Shown piece by piece: positions 54,050 to 62,467 of a stretch of 64,000 nucleotides of DNA (within the stretch, counting starts at the first letter, position 1; every line of letters begins with the position of its first letter). The notes beneath the pieces are model-generated. The model ran no database searches, was not told the DNA's origin, and saw only the letters and a list, made by a program, of their open reading frames with translations. Source of the DNA: Gillisia lutea (GTDB taxonomy: Bacteria > Bacteroidota > Bacteroidia > Flavobacteriales > Flavobacteriaceae); the NCBI RefSeq assembly GCF_021568705.1, contig NZ_JAKGTH010000007.1:496001-560000 (forward strand), read 5' to 3'. The translations under genes and the position numbers were made by a program.

Positions 54050-54070
54050 GACATCCATAAAAGATAAATT

Positions 54071-54358
54071 TTGAAGATCAATTTCTATAAAACCAGAAAG
54101 AACACCCGTTATAATTACACTCCACGTTATTATAAAGGGAAAGACATCGGTAATATATATGAATTTGACTCAAAATTCAATAAATATAAAAACACCACCA
54201 ATTCTATTGATTTTGGATCCCAATGGGCAGAGGCACGAGGTGCCAGCCGAACCAGAGGGAATAGAGAGATCAACAAAAGGGTTGTATTAATTATTATAAT
54301 TTTGGTGTTATTATTCTTGTGGATCATAGACTTCGATTTATCCATTTTTTCGAATTAA
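54071..54358 (+). CDS. Small membrane-anchored protein of unknown function
   Basis: A 95-residue protein starting at TTG 54071 (KINFYKTRKNTRYNYTPRYYKGK). The basic, Tyr-rich N-terminus is followed by a polar middle and a C-terminal hydrophobic segment (VVLIIIILVLLFLWIIDFDL) that should anchor it in the inner membrane with the tail in the cytoplasm. The YTPRYYKG motif recurs in a flavobacterial group sometimes labelled as a riboflavin synthase beta-related protein; that label looks unfounded, since no enzyme motif is visible. It is seven bases upstream of mutL and read with it. Function unknown. Confidence 0.7.
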   Translation: MKINFYKTRKNTRYNYTPRYYKGKDIGNIYEFDSKFNKYKNTTNSIDFGSQWAEARGASRTRGNREINKRVVLIIIILVLLFLWIIDFDLSIFSN

Positions 54359-54365
54359 TTTTTAA

Positions 54366-56216
54366 ATGAGTGATGTTATACATCTACTGCCCGATCACGT
54401 AGCCAATCAAATAGCTGCGGGAGAGGTGGTACAACGCCCGGCTTCGGTAATAAAAGAATTACTTGAAAATGCCATAGATGCAGGGGCCGAAAATATACAA
54501 GTCTACATCAAAGAAGCAGGAAAGATCCTAATTCGTGTTGTAGACGACGGAGTAGGGATGAGTCTTACCGATGCCCGGCTCAGTTTTGAGCGACATGCAA
54601 CTTCAAAAATTAAGCTTGCCGAAGACCTTTTTCAATTACAAACCAAAGGATTTAGAGGGGAAGCACTTGCATCTATTGCCGCTATTGCACATGTAGAACT
54701 TAAAACCCGTCGTGAAAATGACGAAGTAGGTACCTGCATTAAAATTGAAGGCAGTGAGATTACTTCGCAAGAGGCATGTGTTACCCCAAGAGGAACTTCC
54801 ATTAGCGTTAAAAATCTTTTTTATAACATTCCGGCAAGACGTAATTTCCTAAAATCGGATACCGTGGAAACACGTCATATCGTAGATGAATTTCAACGTG
54901 TGGCATTGGCTCATCCTGCAATTTCATTTTCATTGGTTCATAATTCCGGTGAGTTATTTCAATTGCCAGGAACGAACTTCAGACAGCGAATTACGAATAT
55001 TTTTGGAGGAAAGACCAATGAAAAACTAGTGCCTGTAAATGAAGATACCGAAATATTGAAAATTTCAGGCTTTGTTGGAAAGCCGGAGTTTGCTAAGCGT
55101 AGCAGAGGAGAGCAATTCTTCTTTGTGAATGACAGATTTATTAAAAGTCCGTATCTCAACCACGCTGTAAGTGCCGCCTTTGAGGGACTGTTGAAAGAAA
55201 AGTCTTATCCGAGTTATTTTCTATACCTTAAAGTCGATCCGAAGAGTATAGATATCAATATTCATCCAACAAAGACAGAGATCAAGTTTGATGATGAGCA
55301 TGCGTTATATGCTATTTTAAGAAGTGCTATTAAACATAGTCTTGGGCAGTTCAATGTAGCGCCAGTTCTAGATTTTGAGAGAGATCCAAATTTGGATACC
55401 CCATATAATTACGAGAATAAACCTGTGGCTACTCCGCAGGTGGAAGTCGACAGGAATTTCAATCCTTTTAAAAATGAGTACCAGAGTAATAGAAGCTTTG
55501 CGCCCACATTTAAAAAGGAAACGGCACCTTGGGAGAGCCTATACACCGGTTTAAAGAACGAGGAAGTCGAGACCGATGTCGATTTAAAACAAATTGAGTT
55601 CGAAAGTGAAGAGGTTACGGGGAATTTGTTTGGAGCTACCAGAGTGGAGGAGAACCAGAATTCTACTTTTCAGTTAAATAAGAAATTCATTATTAGCACT
55701 CTTAAAAATGGAATGTTAGTAATAGATCAGCATAGAGCACATACCAGGATTCTTTATGAGGAATTATTGAAGAGCATCACTGTTTCTGCGGCGGTGAGTC
55801 AGCAGTTATTATTTCCTTTAGTGCTGCAGTTCACTCAACAGGAGATCGCTCTATTGAAGGGAATTAAAGAGTCTTTGGAGCAAACTGGATTCATCTTTTC
55901 TGAAATAAAATCAGATTCAGCAGAAATTACCGGAATACCCACTTCTATTTCAGAAAGCGAGGTAGAGATGTTATTGGAGCAGTTACTTGCAGATTTTGAG
56001 AATGAGGTTCCCGGCAGTAATTTCTCACAAACCGATTTACTGGCCAAATCATTAGCTAGAAGTATGGCGGTAAAATCTGGTAATTTATTAAATGCTACAG
56101 AACAACAACATATTGTAAATGGATTATTTGCTTGCAAAGAGCCATCATTAACACCGTTTAACAAGCCTGTTTTTATTACCTTGCCGGTAGAAGAATTGGA
56201 AAAAAAATTCATGTAA
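54366..56216 (+). CDS. mutL: DNA mismatch repair protein MutL, endonuclease motif degenerate
   Basis: Couples mismatch recognition by MutS to downstream repair. The 616 residues begin with the GHKL ATPase: IAAGEVVQRPASVIKELLENAIDAGA, VDDGVGM, RHATSKI and FRGEALASI. The C-terminal half has DQHRAHTRILYE (from Asp454), where endonuclease-active MutL has DQHAxxExxxxE, and ends TPFNKPVFITLP in place of a CPHGRP-like motif. So the metal-binding nuclease site appears lost, as in E. coli MutL, though a flavobacterium is not expected to carry MutH. It starts seven bases after the small gene and is followed directly by a rhomboid gene (TAAATG). Confidence 0.95.
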   Translation: MSDVIHLLPDHVANQIAAGEVVQRPASVIKELLENAIDAGAENIQVYIKEAGKILIRVVDDGVGMSLTDARLSFERHATSKIKLAEDLFQLQTKGFRGEALASIAAIAHVELKTRRENDEVGTCIKIEGSEITSQEACVTPRGTSISVKNLFYNIPARRNFLKSDTVETRHIVDEFQRVALAHPAISFSLVHNSGELFQLPGTNFRQRITNIFGGKTNEKLVPVNEDTEILKISGFVGKPEFAKRSRGEQFFFVNDRFIKSPYLNHAVSAAFEGLLKEKSYPSYFLYLKVDPKSIDINIHPTKTEIKFDDEHALYAILRSAIKHSLGQFNVAPVLDFERDPNLDTPYNYENKPVATPQVEVDRNFNPFKNEYQSNRSFAPTFKKETAPWESLYTGLKNEEVETDVDLKQIEFESEEVTGNLFGATRVEENQNSTFQLNKKFIISTLKNGMLVIDQHRAHTRILYEELLKSITVSAAVSQQLLFPLVLQFTQQEIALLKGIKESLEQTGFIFSEIKSDSAEITGIPTSISESEVEMLLEQLLADFENEVPGSNFSQTDLLAKSLARSMAVKSGNLLNATEQQHIVNGLFACKEPSLTPFNKPVFITLPVEELEKKFM

Positions 56217-56960
56217 ATGGGAAGAATAACCGATACCGTAAAAGTATTATTAATCATAAATGTGATTTTCTTTGCGGGAACAATGTTCATTGGAGATTAC
56301 ACTTATAAGTTGTTCTCTTTATGGTATTTTGAAAACGAGAATTTCGGCGTTTGGCAAATAGTAACCCATATGTTCATGCATGGTGGTTTCATGCATATTT
56401 TATTCAATATGTACGCGTTATGGGCTTTTGGAAGTCCTATCGAGCAAATGTTAGGGCAAAAGAAGTTTATTTTCTTCTATTTTTCCTGTGGGATTGGTGC
56501 AGCCTTACTGCATACCCTGGTAAATTATTACCAGGTGCAATCGGGATATAATGCGCTGCTGGAGGCAGGAATGGACCCTAATGGCATTAGAACATTATTA
56601 GAAACAGGGCAATATTCAACCAGCATTTTAGACAGCATTTCTAAAAGCAGTTTAGAAAATATCTTTGCTGCCTTTAATACTCCTGCTGTGGGAGCATCGG
56701 GAGCTATATATGGTATCCTAGTGGCTTTTGCAATGTTGTTTCCTAATGTTGAATTGTTTCTTATTTTCGTTCCAGTTCCTATAAAAGCTAAAATATTCAT
56801 CCCTGTTCTAATAGGTTTAGATCTTTTCTCAGGTGTAACAGGATACTCCTTATTTGGAGGAGGGATTGCCCATTTCGCGCACGTAGGGGGTGCATTGTTT
56901 GGGTTTATAATGATGTGGTACTGGAAGAAGAATCAGTTTAACCAAAACAGGTGGGACTAA
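56217..56960 (+). CDS. Rhomboid family intramembrane serine protease, copy 1
   Basis: A 247-residue protein with six membrane segments. The active site is GASGAIYG (Ser161) in TM4 and AHVGGALFGF with His222 in TM6; HMFMHGGFMHILFNMYALWAFG near 51-72 is the rhomboid L1/TM2 motif. The large extra loop between TM3 and TM4 (about 107-150) is unusual and carries polar sequence. Catalytic residues are complete, so it should be a protease; its substrate is unknown. Its ATG follows the mutL stop directly, and a second rhomboid overlaps its end (TAATG). Confidence 0.92.
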   Translation: MGRITDTVKVLLIINVIFFAGTMFIGDYTYKLFSLWYFENENFGVWQIVTHMFMHGGFMHILFNMYALWAFGSPIEQMLGQKKFIFFYFSCGIGAALLHTLVNYYQVQSGYNALLEAGMDPNGIRTLLETGQYSTSILDSISKSSLENIFAAFNTPAVGASGAIYGILVAFAMLFPNVELFLIFVPVPIKAKIFIPVLIGLDLFSGVTGYSLFGGGIAHFAHVGGALFGFIMMWYWKKNQFNQNRWD

Positions 56961-57865
56961 TGGGATTGTCAGGGAATTTAAAATATAAGTTGCAAACTGC
57001 TAGTATAGTTGAAAAGCTAATAGCTATAAATGTGCTTATTTTTATTCTTTACTTTCTCTTCCAAACCATTGCGTTTCTTTTCAAATTACCCGCTAACTTC
57101 ATTTTAGAATGGTTAGTATTCCCAATGGATCCAGGGGAGTATATTTTTAAGCCCTGGTCTATTATAACTTATTCATTCCTGCATTCCGGGATCTGGCATA
57201 TACTTTCTAATATGCTAATCCTGTATTATTCAGGCATGTATTTTCTCGCATACTTCCCTTCTAAAAAGTTGCTTACGTACTATTTTTTAGGTGTAATTGT
57301 AGGAGCTTTGGTGTATATGTTAAGTTACAATCTTTTTCCTGCATTTCAGGGTACGGGAAAATCATATCTCATAGGGGCTTCTGCCGGGGTTATGGCGGTA
57401 TTGGTAGGTATTGCCACACATATTCCCAACATGCGAATTAGATTGCTGGTCCTGGGAAATGTGAAATTTTGGTATATAGCAGCTTTTTTGGTGGTATTAG
57501 ATATAATTCAAATTCCTTTTGGAAACGCTGGAGGGCATTTTGCGCATTTAGGGGGCGCACTATTTGGATATTTCTACACTAAGCAATTAGCGAAAGGAAA
57601 TGATATTGGAAGCGGATTTGAAAAGATGATCACCTGGTTCTTATCGCTTTTTAATTCTTCTGATAAGCCAAAAGCTAGAATGAAAACCGTTTATAAGAAA
57701 GCAAAAAAATCTTCTGTGAATCCTGGTAAAAAGAAGAATAATATCCCTAAAACAGAAAAGCAGCAAAAAATTGACGCTATTTTGGATAAGATTAGTAAAA
57801 GTGGCTACGAAAGTTTAACCAAGCAGGAAAAGGATTTCTTATTTCATGCGGGTAAAGATAATTAG
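56960..57865 (+). CDS. Rhomboid family intramembrane serine protease, copy 2, with cytoplasmic tail
   Basis: A 301-residue paralogue counted from the ATG at 56960, which overlaps the stop of copy 1 (TAATG). A GTG at 56951 would add three residues. Active site: GASAGVMA (Ser141), with Ala where GxSG has Gly, and GGHFAHLGGALFGY with His196. SFLHSGIWHILSNMLIL is the TM2 motif. After TM6 comes a basic tail of about 90 residues (KARMKTVYKKAKKSS) ending in a helix with KISKSGYESLTKQEKDFL, a motif seen in many Bacteroidetes rhomboids. The change next to the Ser may alter activity. Co-transcribed with mutL and copy 1. Confidence 0.9.
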   Translation: MGLSGNLKYKLQTASIVEKLIAINVLIFILYFLFQTIAFLFKLPANFILEWLVFPMDPGEYIFKPWSIITYSFLHSGIWHILSNMLILYYSGMYFLAYFPSKKLLTYYFLGVIVGALVYMLSYNLFPAFQGTGKSYLIGASAGVMAVLVGIATHIPNMRIRLLVLGNVKFWYIAAFLVVLDIIQIPFGNAGGHFAHLGGALFGYFYTKQLAKGNDIGSGFEKMITWFLSLFNSSDKPKARMKTVYKKAKKSSVNPGKKKNNIPKTEKQQKIDAILDKISKSGYESLTKQEKDFLFHAGKDN

Positions 57866-57871
57866 TTATTA

Positions 57872-58897
57872 ATGAGGAATCTGAAATTAATAGATAAGTT
57901 TATATTTATTCTTAATTCGGTGTTTGCCTTTGCGCTTCTATTGTCTTATTTACTACCTCATACGCCTCCTAAAACCTTTCCGCTTTTATCAGTTTTAAGT
58001 TTGGGCGTGCCATTGCTTATTCTCTCAAATTTTATCTTTCTGGTTTTCTGGGTACTTCGTTTCAAAAGACAACTCTTACTTTCTTTAATAGTTCTGGCCC
58101 TAGGATATAACTATGTGTTTTCTTGGTTTCAGTTTAATGGAGATACTGATGTTATAGAAGGTAATGATCTTAATATTATGAGTTACAATGTAAGGATGTT
58201 TAATGCCTATGAATGGGTGAAAGATGATGATATTCCTGAAAAGATATTGACTTTCATAGCCGATAAGGATCCGGACGTTCTTGCCACACAGGAACATGCT
58301 ATTGGCTATAAAGGTATTCCAAAAATATATCCCTATGAATATATTGTATTGAAAGAAAAAGCATCTGAGTTTGGGTCGGCCATATTTTCGAAATATCCTA
58401 TTATAAATAAAGGGTCTGTAAACTTCCCCCATGACGGGAATAACAATGCCATTTTTGTTGATATTGTTAAGAAAGAGGATACCTTAAGGGTCTTTAATGT
58501 GCATTTTCAATCTTTAAATATAAAAGCGGGAATAGATGACCTTCAGAAGGAAGATTCCAAGAAATTGATGGGGCGCATAGGTTATGGCTTTAAGCTGCAG
58601 CAAACCCAGGCCGAAATGATGATGGAGGAAGTGAATAATTCACCTTATAAAACCATTATTATTGGCGATTTTAACAATACCGCTTTTTCATACATTTATA
58701 ACGAGATAAAGGGAAGCCGATTTAATGATGCATTTTTGGAAGTGGGGAGCGGGTTTGGGCAGACTTTCAACTTGAATTATTTTCCTTTAAGAATAGATTT
58801 TGCAATGATCGAAAAATCTATCCACATCGATAACTTCAAGGTGTTTCCTGTAAAATATTCTGATCATTTCCCTATCCTGGTGAATTTAAGCTTGTAA
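57872..58897 (+). CDS. Endonuclease/exonuclease/phosphatase family membrane protein
   Basis: A 341-residue protein with about three N-terminal hydrophobic segments (residues 8-30, 35-65 and 68-85), followed by an EEP catalytic domain. The latter has LNIMSYNVRMFNAY near 105-118, the metal-binding Glu in LATQEHAIG, TIIIGDFNNTAFSY with catalytic Asp and Asn, and KYSDHFPILV with the terminal His. Members hydrolyse phosphodiester bonds in nucleic acids, lipids or nucleotides; here the membrane anchor hints at a lipid or periplasmic substrate. It starts six bases after rhomboid 2 and closes the plus-strand run that begins at 54071. Confidence 0.88.
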   Translation: MRNLKLIDKFIFILNSVFAFALLLSYLLPHTPPKTFPLLSVLSLGVPLLILSNFIFLVFWVLRFKRQLLLSLIVLALGYNYVFSWFQFNGDTDVIEGNDLNIMSYNVRMFNAYEWVKDDDIPEKILTFIADKDPDVLATQEHAIGYKGIPKIYPYEYIVLKEKASEFGSAIFSKYPIINKGSVNFPHDGNNNAIFVDIVKKEDTLRVFNVHFQSLNIKAGIDDLQKEDSKKLMGRIGYGFKLQQTQAEMMMEEVNNSPYKTIIIGDFNNTAFSYIYNEIKGSRFNDAFLEVGSGFGQTFNLNYFPLRIDFAMIEKSIHIDNFKVFPVKYSDHFPILVNLSL

Positions 58898-58904
58898 ACA
58901 GCGC

Positions 58905-59525
58905 TTATTTCATTGCATTTAAATACATAAGTGCATTTGGCCCTTCATTAAATAGAAGGTCCAGAATAGATAGATTTGAGAGAAATCCTTCTTTTTCCTG
59001 AAATACCTGATTGTAAGGTGGAATTTCAACAGCTACTTTAGCATTAATCAAATTGCGCTTATCTAATAGATTTTCGGGCTGCTTGATATACTCAGTAGTT
59101 TTTTTATAGTCTATATCTAGTTGCAAACATTCAGATATAGTTTCAAAACAGGCATAATTGAAATCCATTAAATATTCAAAATCACGATTGTAAAGTGGAG
59201 CGAGCTCATCTTCATAGAATTCAAAGAAAGGAGAGGTCTGGTATGCCGATTTTAAGGATTTCCAGTGTTGTTTCTGCCATTTCATATCATTGTCTATCCT
59301 TACCTCCTTATATTTTTGGTATTGTTTCACCGGTGATTTAGGCAGATGCTTAATAGGGATATTTAGCAGTAGCTTACCGTTTGCACCGTAGATATACATA
59401 CGATTACGGTAGGTTTGCTTTTGGTAATTATCTTCATTTTCAAACCAAATCAGCGTAGGTTTTACAATTTCCCTGAAATGGGTAACCGGGCCAAAATAAG
59501 GAAGGTTCAATAAGATCTCCTGCAT
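58905..59525 (-). CDS. WbqC family protein
   Basis: A 206-residue soluble protein with the WbqC-like pattern: LLNLPYFGPVTHFREIVKPT at the start, QKQTYRNRMYIYGANGKLLLNIPIKH near 36-60, and a YKEVRIDNDMKWQKQHWKSLKSAY helix. The family is found in polysaccharide loci and elsewhere; no reaction is proven. Bacteroidetes copies often sit next to lepB as here (lepB is 21 bases upstream), with no obvious shared job. It converges with the EEP gene, leaving seven bases. Confidence 0.87.
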   Translation of the reverse strand: MQEILLNLPYFGPVTHFREIVKPTLIWFENEDNYQKQTYRNRMYIYGANGKLLLNIPIKHLPKSPVKQYQKYKEVRIDNDMKWQKQHWKSLKSAYQTSPFFEFYEDELAPLYNRDFEYLMDFNYACFETISECLQLDIDYKKTTEYIKQPENLLDKRNLINAKVAVEIPPYNQVFQEKEGFLSNLSILDLLFNEGPNALMYLNAMK

Positions 59526-59546
59526 GATAAAATTGACTCTTATAAA

Positions 59547-61109
59547 TTATGCTCTTTTTCTCTTTCTGAAAAAACTAAAGGCAAACCAGATAACCGCCAA
59601 AATTAATACATAAGGAAGAAAAGACACGGGTTCGTTATCTCCACTTACCGTAGTAAACATACGTTCCCAACGTATTTTATTCATAATTCCCTGTGCATTG
59701 GTATCCCAACTCATCCATATAAACACTGGTTTACCTACTACATGATTTTCGGGAACATAGCCAAAATAACGGCTATCCAAACTGTTATGTCTATTATCTC
59801 CCATCATCCAGTAGTAATTCTGTTTAAAGGTGTAAGAATCGATCTTTTGGCCATTTAAAGTAACCTGAGTACCATTTACTCCAAGTTTATTGTTAATACC
59901 TAACTCCGAACCTTCATACACCTCGATAATGCGCTTGTAAAAAGGTACTGACTCAGCTGTTAGAGGAATCGTAGCTCCTTTCTTCGGAATATAAATAGGG
60001 CCAAGGTTGTCTTTATTCCACGCTAAGTTTTTGTTATCAGGGAAAAGCCCTTGTTCTCTAACTCCTGCAGAATCTATAATACGCTCTATCGAAACAACAT
60101 TTGGATGATATTTAAATTTTTCTGCAGTCTCTTCAGTAAGGTTTATAGTGAAAGTCTGTGTGGTAGAATTAAATCCGTAAGGATCGGTAATATCATAAAG
60201 TTCATATAATGAACGCGGATCGAAATTTTGACCTTTTGGAGTTACACTGTAAGAGTACTGCACTTTCGATCTTCCAGGTAAATCTAATGGTTTCCCATTT
60301 ATATTGATCTTTCCGTTAACGATACTTAAAGAATCTCCAGGTACACCAACAGCACGTTTCACATAATTGGTCTTCTTATCTATAGGTTTATAATAATGTT
60401 TATCGGTATACGTCATGTATCTCATGGTGTCTACCGGCCAGTTAAATACTACAATATCCGATCGTTCTATATCTTCAAATCCAGGAAATCTAAAATATGG
60501 AATCTGAGGTTTTGATAAATATGATTTTACTCCTACAAGAGGAATAGTGTCATGTACCATTGGGAAAGCCACTGCTGTTAAAGGCGTTCTTGCACCATAA
60601 TGAAATTTACTTACAAAAAGAAAATCCCCTACCAACAATGTTTTTTCTAAAGAAGAAGTAGGAATGGTAAAAGGTTGAATAAGGTAGGTGTGAACCAATG
60701 TAGCTGCAATGACCGCAAATAAAATGGAGTTCACCCATTCGCCAACCTCCGTTCTCGGTTTCAAGCTTCTGTCTTCAATATAAGTGACATCTGCTAGATA
60801 ATTCACATAGTATATGTAAAGTCCGCAGGTAACTAAGACCAGGAAAGTATCTATTTTACTGTTTTTCCCAAAACTCCTAATGGTTTCTACCCAAACTACA
60901 GGAAACATGATGAGATTAACAATTGGTATGAAAAGAAGAATAGTCCACCACCATGGCCTGTTAATAATCTTCATTAGAACAACTGCATTGTAAACAGGTA
61001 TTGCCGCTTCCCAGGCTTTTCTACCTGCTTTAATATATAATTTCCATGTTCCTAAAAAATGAATTAGCTGAACTAAAAGGAAAAACAAGAACCATTGTGT
61101 AATTGTCAT
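59547..61109 (-). CDS. lepB: Signal peptidase I
   Basis: Cleaves signal peptides from exported proteins at the outer face of the inner membrane. At 520 residues it is well above the E. coli length (324). It has three or four N-terminal membrane segments, then the catalytic domain with IPTSSLEKTL (Ser153) and YVKRAVGVPGDS (Lys251). A long insert of about 150 residues separates box D from GDNRHNSLDSRYFGYVP near 440. The C-terminus ends in another membrane segment and a basic RKRKRA. The insert and terminal anchor are typical of Bacteroidetes LepB. It follows dapB in the par operon; a perfect -7 element lies 50 bases upstream. Confidence 0.96.
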   Translation of the reverse strand: MTITQWFLFFLLVQLIHFLGTWKLYIKAGRKAWEAAIPVYNAVVLMKIINRPWWWTILLFIPIVNLIMFPVVWVETIRSFGKNSKIDTFLVLVTCGLYIYYVNYLADVTYIEDRSLKPRTEVGEWVNSILFAVIAATLVHTYLIQPFTIPTSSLEKTLLVGDFLFVSKFHYGARTPLTAVAFPMVHDTIPLVGVKSYLSKPQIPYFRFPGFEDIERSDIVVFNWPVDTMRYMTYTDKHYYKPIDKKTNYVKRAVGVPGDSLSIVNGKININGKPLDLPGRSKVQYSYSVTPKGQNFDPRSLYELYDITDPYGFNSTTQTFTINLTEETAEKFKYHPNVVSIERIIDSAGVREQGLFPDNKNLAWNKDNLGPIYIPKKGATIPLTAESVPFYKRIIEVYEGSELGINNKLGVNGTQVTLNGQKIDSYTFKQNYYWMMGDNRHNSLDSRYFGYVPENHVVGKPVFIWMSWDTNAQGIMNKIRWERMFTTVSGDNEPVSFLPYVLILAVIWFAFSFFRKRKRA

Positions 61110-61158
61110 AGTATAAATTCTTTACTTTCTATAAGTATAAATGAAAGCTGTAGTGTTA

Positions 61159-61166
61159 CAAAATTA
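61159..61166 (-). promoter_or_regulatory. Possible internal promoter element for lepB
   Basis: TAATTTTG on the minus strand matches TAnnTTTG and lies 49 bases before the lepB ATG, just past the dapB stop. No -33 TTG is present, so it could be chance. Confidence 0.3.
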
Positions 61167-61871
61167 TTAGGATAAACCTGAAAGCACCTCTTTCATGCTG
61201 AAAACTCCTTTTTTATCCTTTATCCACTCTGCAGCTATTACAGCTCCCAATGCAAATCCTGCTCTGGAATGGGCAGTATGCGTAATTTCAATAGAATCTA
61301 TCTCCGATTTATAGGAAATAGTATGCGTACCAGGAACATCATCTACACGTTTGGCGTAAATTGGTATTTCATTTTCCGCAGCAGTATCCAGCTTCCAGTT
61401 CTCTTTAGAAGAATTTGCAATAACTTGCTGAGCCAGAGTAATGGCGGTTCCACTGGGAGCATCTAATTTTTGTGTATGGTGCACCTCTTCGATTTCTATT
61501 TCGTAATCTTTAAAAGGTGCCATCAGTTTTGCCAGTTTTTGATTAAGATCGAAAAAGAGGTTAACGCCAATACTAAAGTTCGATGCGTATAAAAAAGCAG
61601 CTTTCTGAGTTTTGCATAGTTCAACCGCTTCATCATATTGTTCAAGCCAACCGGTGGTTCCACATATTACCGGAACCTGTTGTTTAAAACAGGCAGTAAT
61701 ATTCTTAAAAGCAGCTGAAGGAACACTAAAATCTATGGCGACATCTACTTGAGATAGGTCTTTACTTTCAATATCATCGGTAACTTTAAGAACTATTTCA
61801 TGGCCGCGATCTATTGCGATTTTTTCTATGGTCTTTCCCATCTTGCCGTATCCTAAAAGTGCGATCTTCAT
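61167..61871 (-). CDS. dapB: 4-hydroxy-tetrahydrodipicolinate reductase
   Basis: Second committed step of lysine/diaminopimelate synthesis (NADPH-dependent). The 234 residues show ALLGYGKMGKTIEKIA (nucleotide-binding), DFSVPSAAF, CGTTGWLEQY, EVHHTQKLDAPSGTA (substrate-binding His/Lys) and AHSRAGFALGAV. It is short, as usual in Bacteroidetes. It starts two bases after the DUF5683 stop, placing it inside the par operon, ahead of lepB. dapD, which acts next in the pathway, is 42 kb away on the same strand. Confidence 0.96.
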   Translation of the reverse strand: MKIALLGYGKMGKTIEKIAIDRGHEIVLKVTDDIESKDLSQVDVAIDFSVPSAAFKNITACFKQQVPVICGTTGWLEQYDEAVELCKTQKAAFLYASNFSIGVNLFFDLNQKLAKLMAPFKDYEIEIEEVHHTQKLDAPSGTAITLAQQVIANSSKENWKLDTAAENEIPIYAKRVDDVPGTHTISYKSEIDSIEITHTAHSRAGFALGAVIAAEWIKDKKGVFSMKEVLSGLS

Positions 61872-61873
61872 AT

Positions 61874-62467
61874 TTAAAAATTAAAATTTAGAGAAAGACC
61901 ATAATCGGTTTTCCCTGTGAATTTATCAAAATTCATAGCAGGTTTCAAAGTTAGATCTTCACTTACGTTGAACTGCTGCAAATGCGCATCTACGTTGGCA
62001 TCTATAATATTCAAAGCATAAATTCCCGCTGTTATAAGAAGTGAAAGTTCTTTGTATCGCTGTAATTGCTTTTGAGCGCGTATAAGTCCATCGGTAGAAA
62101 CCCTGGGAACACCTTCCGGTGTAGAGAATTCATCATCTGTATAACCTGCTAATCTACGCTTATAGGCATCTCTATATTTATCATATTTCTTATCATTATC
62201 AAGATAAAAATAGATACTTACGCCCATTCCTGCATATACAATAGGTATTTTCCAGTATTTCCCATTGTACGCCTGGCCTAATCCTGGAAGTACTGCAGAA
62301 TAGAATGCTGCCTTAGCAGGAGCAAGGGGATTATAGGGTTTATAATCAGGTTTCTTTGCAACGATAGTATCAGTGTTAACTGCCACAGAAAGAGAATCTT
62401 CCTGAGCAACCAAATTTGAAGTAGCTAAGAGAAGAGTAAATACTAATAGAAAGTGCTTAATCTTCAC
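61874..62467 (-). CDS. DUF5683 family exported membrane protein
   Basis: A 197-residue protein with a signal peptide (residues 1-21, ending LVAQ). A region follows with APAKAAFYSAVLPGLGQAYNGKYWK and VYAGMGVSIYFYL, two likely membrane-associated segments. A C-terminal beta-rich part (LNFNF end) fits an outer-membrane-associated fold. DUF5683 is a Bacteroidetes family; I know no function. The start is GTG at 62467, which overlaps the parB stop by 11 bases. Its place between parB and dapB is conserved in relatives as I recall, which suggests an envelope role coupled to growth; this is inference. Confidence 0.85.
   Translation of the reverse strand: MKIKHFLLVFTLLLATSNLVAQEDSLSVAVNTDTIVAKKPDYKPYNPLAPAKAAFYSAVLPGLGQAYNGKYWKIPIVYAGMGVSIYFYLDNDKKYDKYRDAYKRRLAGYTDDEFSTPEGVPRVSTDGLIRAQKQLQRYKELSLLITAGIYALNIIDANVDAHLQQFNVSEDLTLKPAMNFDKFTGKTDYGLSLNFNF

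Noticed and set aside
54071-54358. Riboflavin synthase subunit label for the small protein
   Set aside because: Only 95 residues with a membrane anchor and no enzyme motif; the label seems to come from the nearby ribH.
55835-56290. 151-residue frame opposite the end of mutL
   Set aside because: Antisense to well-supported mutL and rhomboid coding sequence, with no motif of its own.
58886-58908. Hairpin between the EEP gene and wbqC
   Set aside because: The arms are only five bases with an 11-base loop and no run of T on either strand; too weak to call a terminator.
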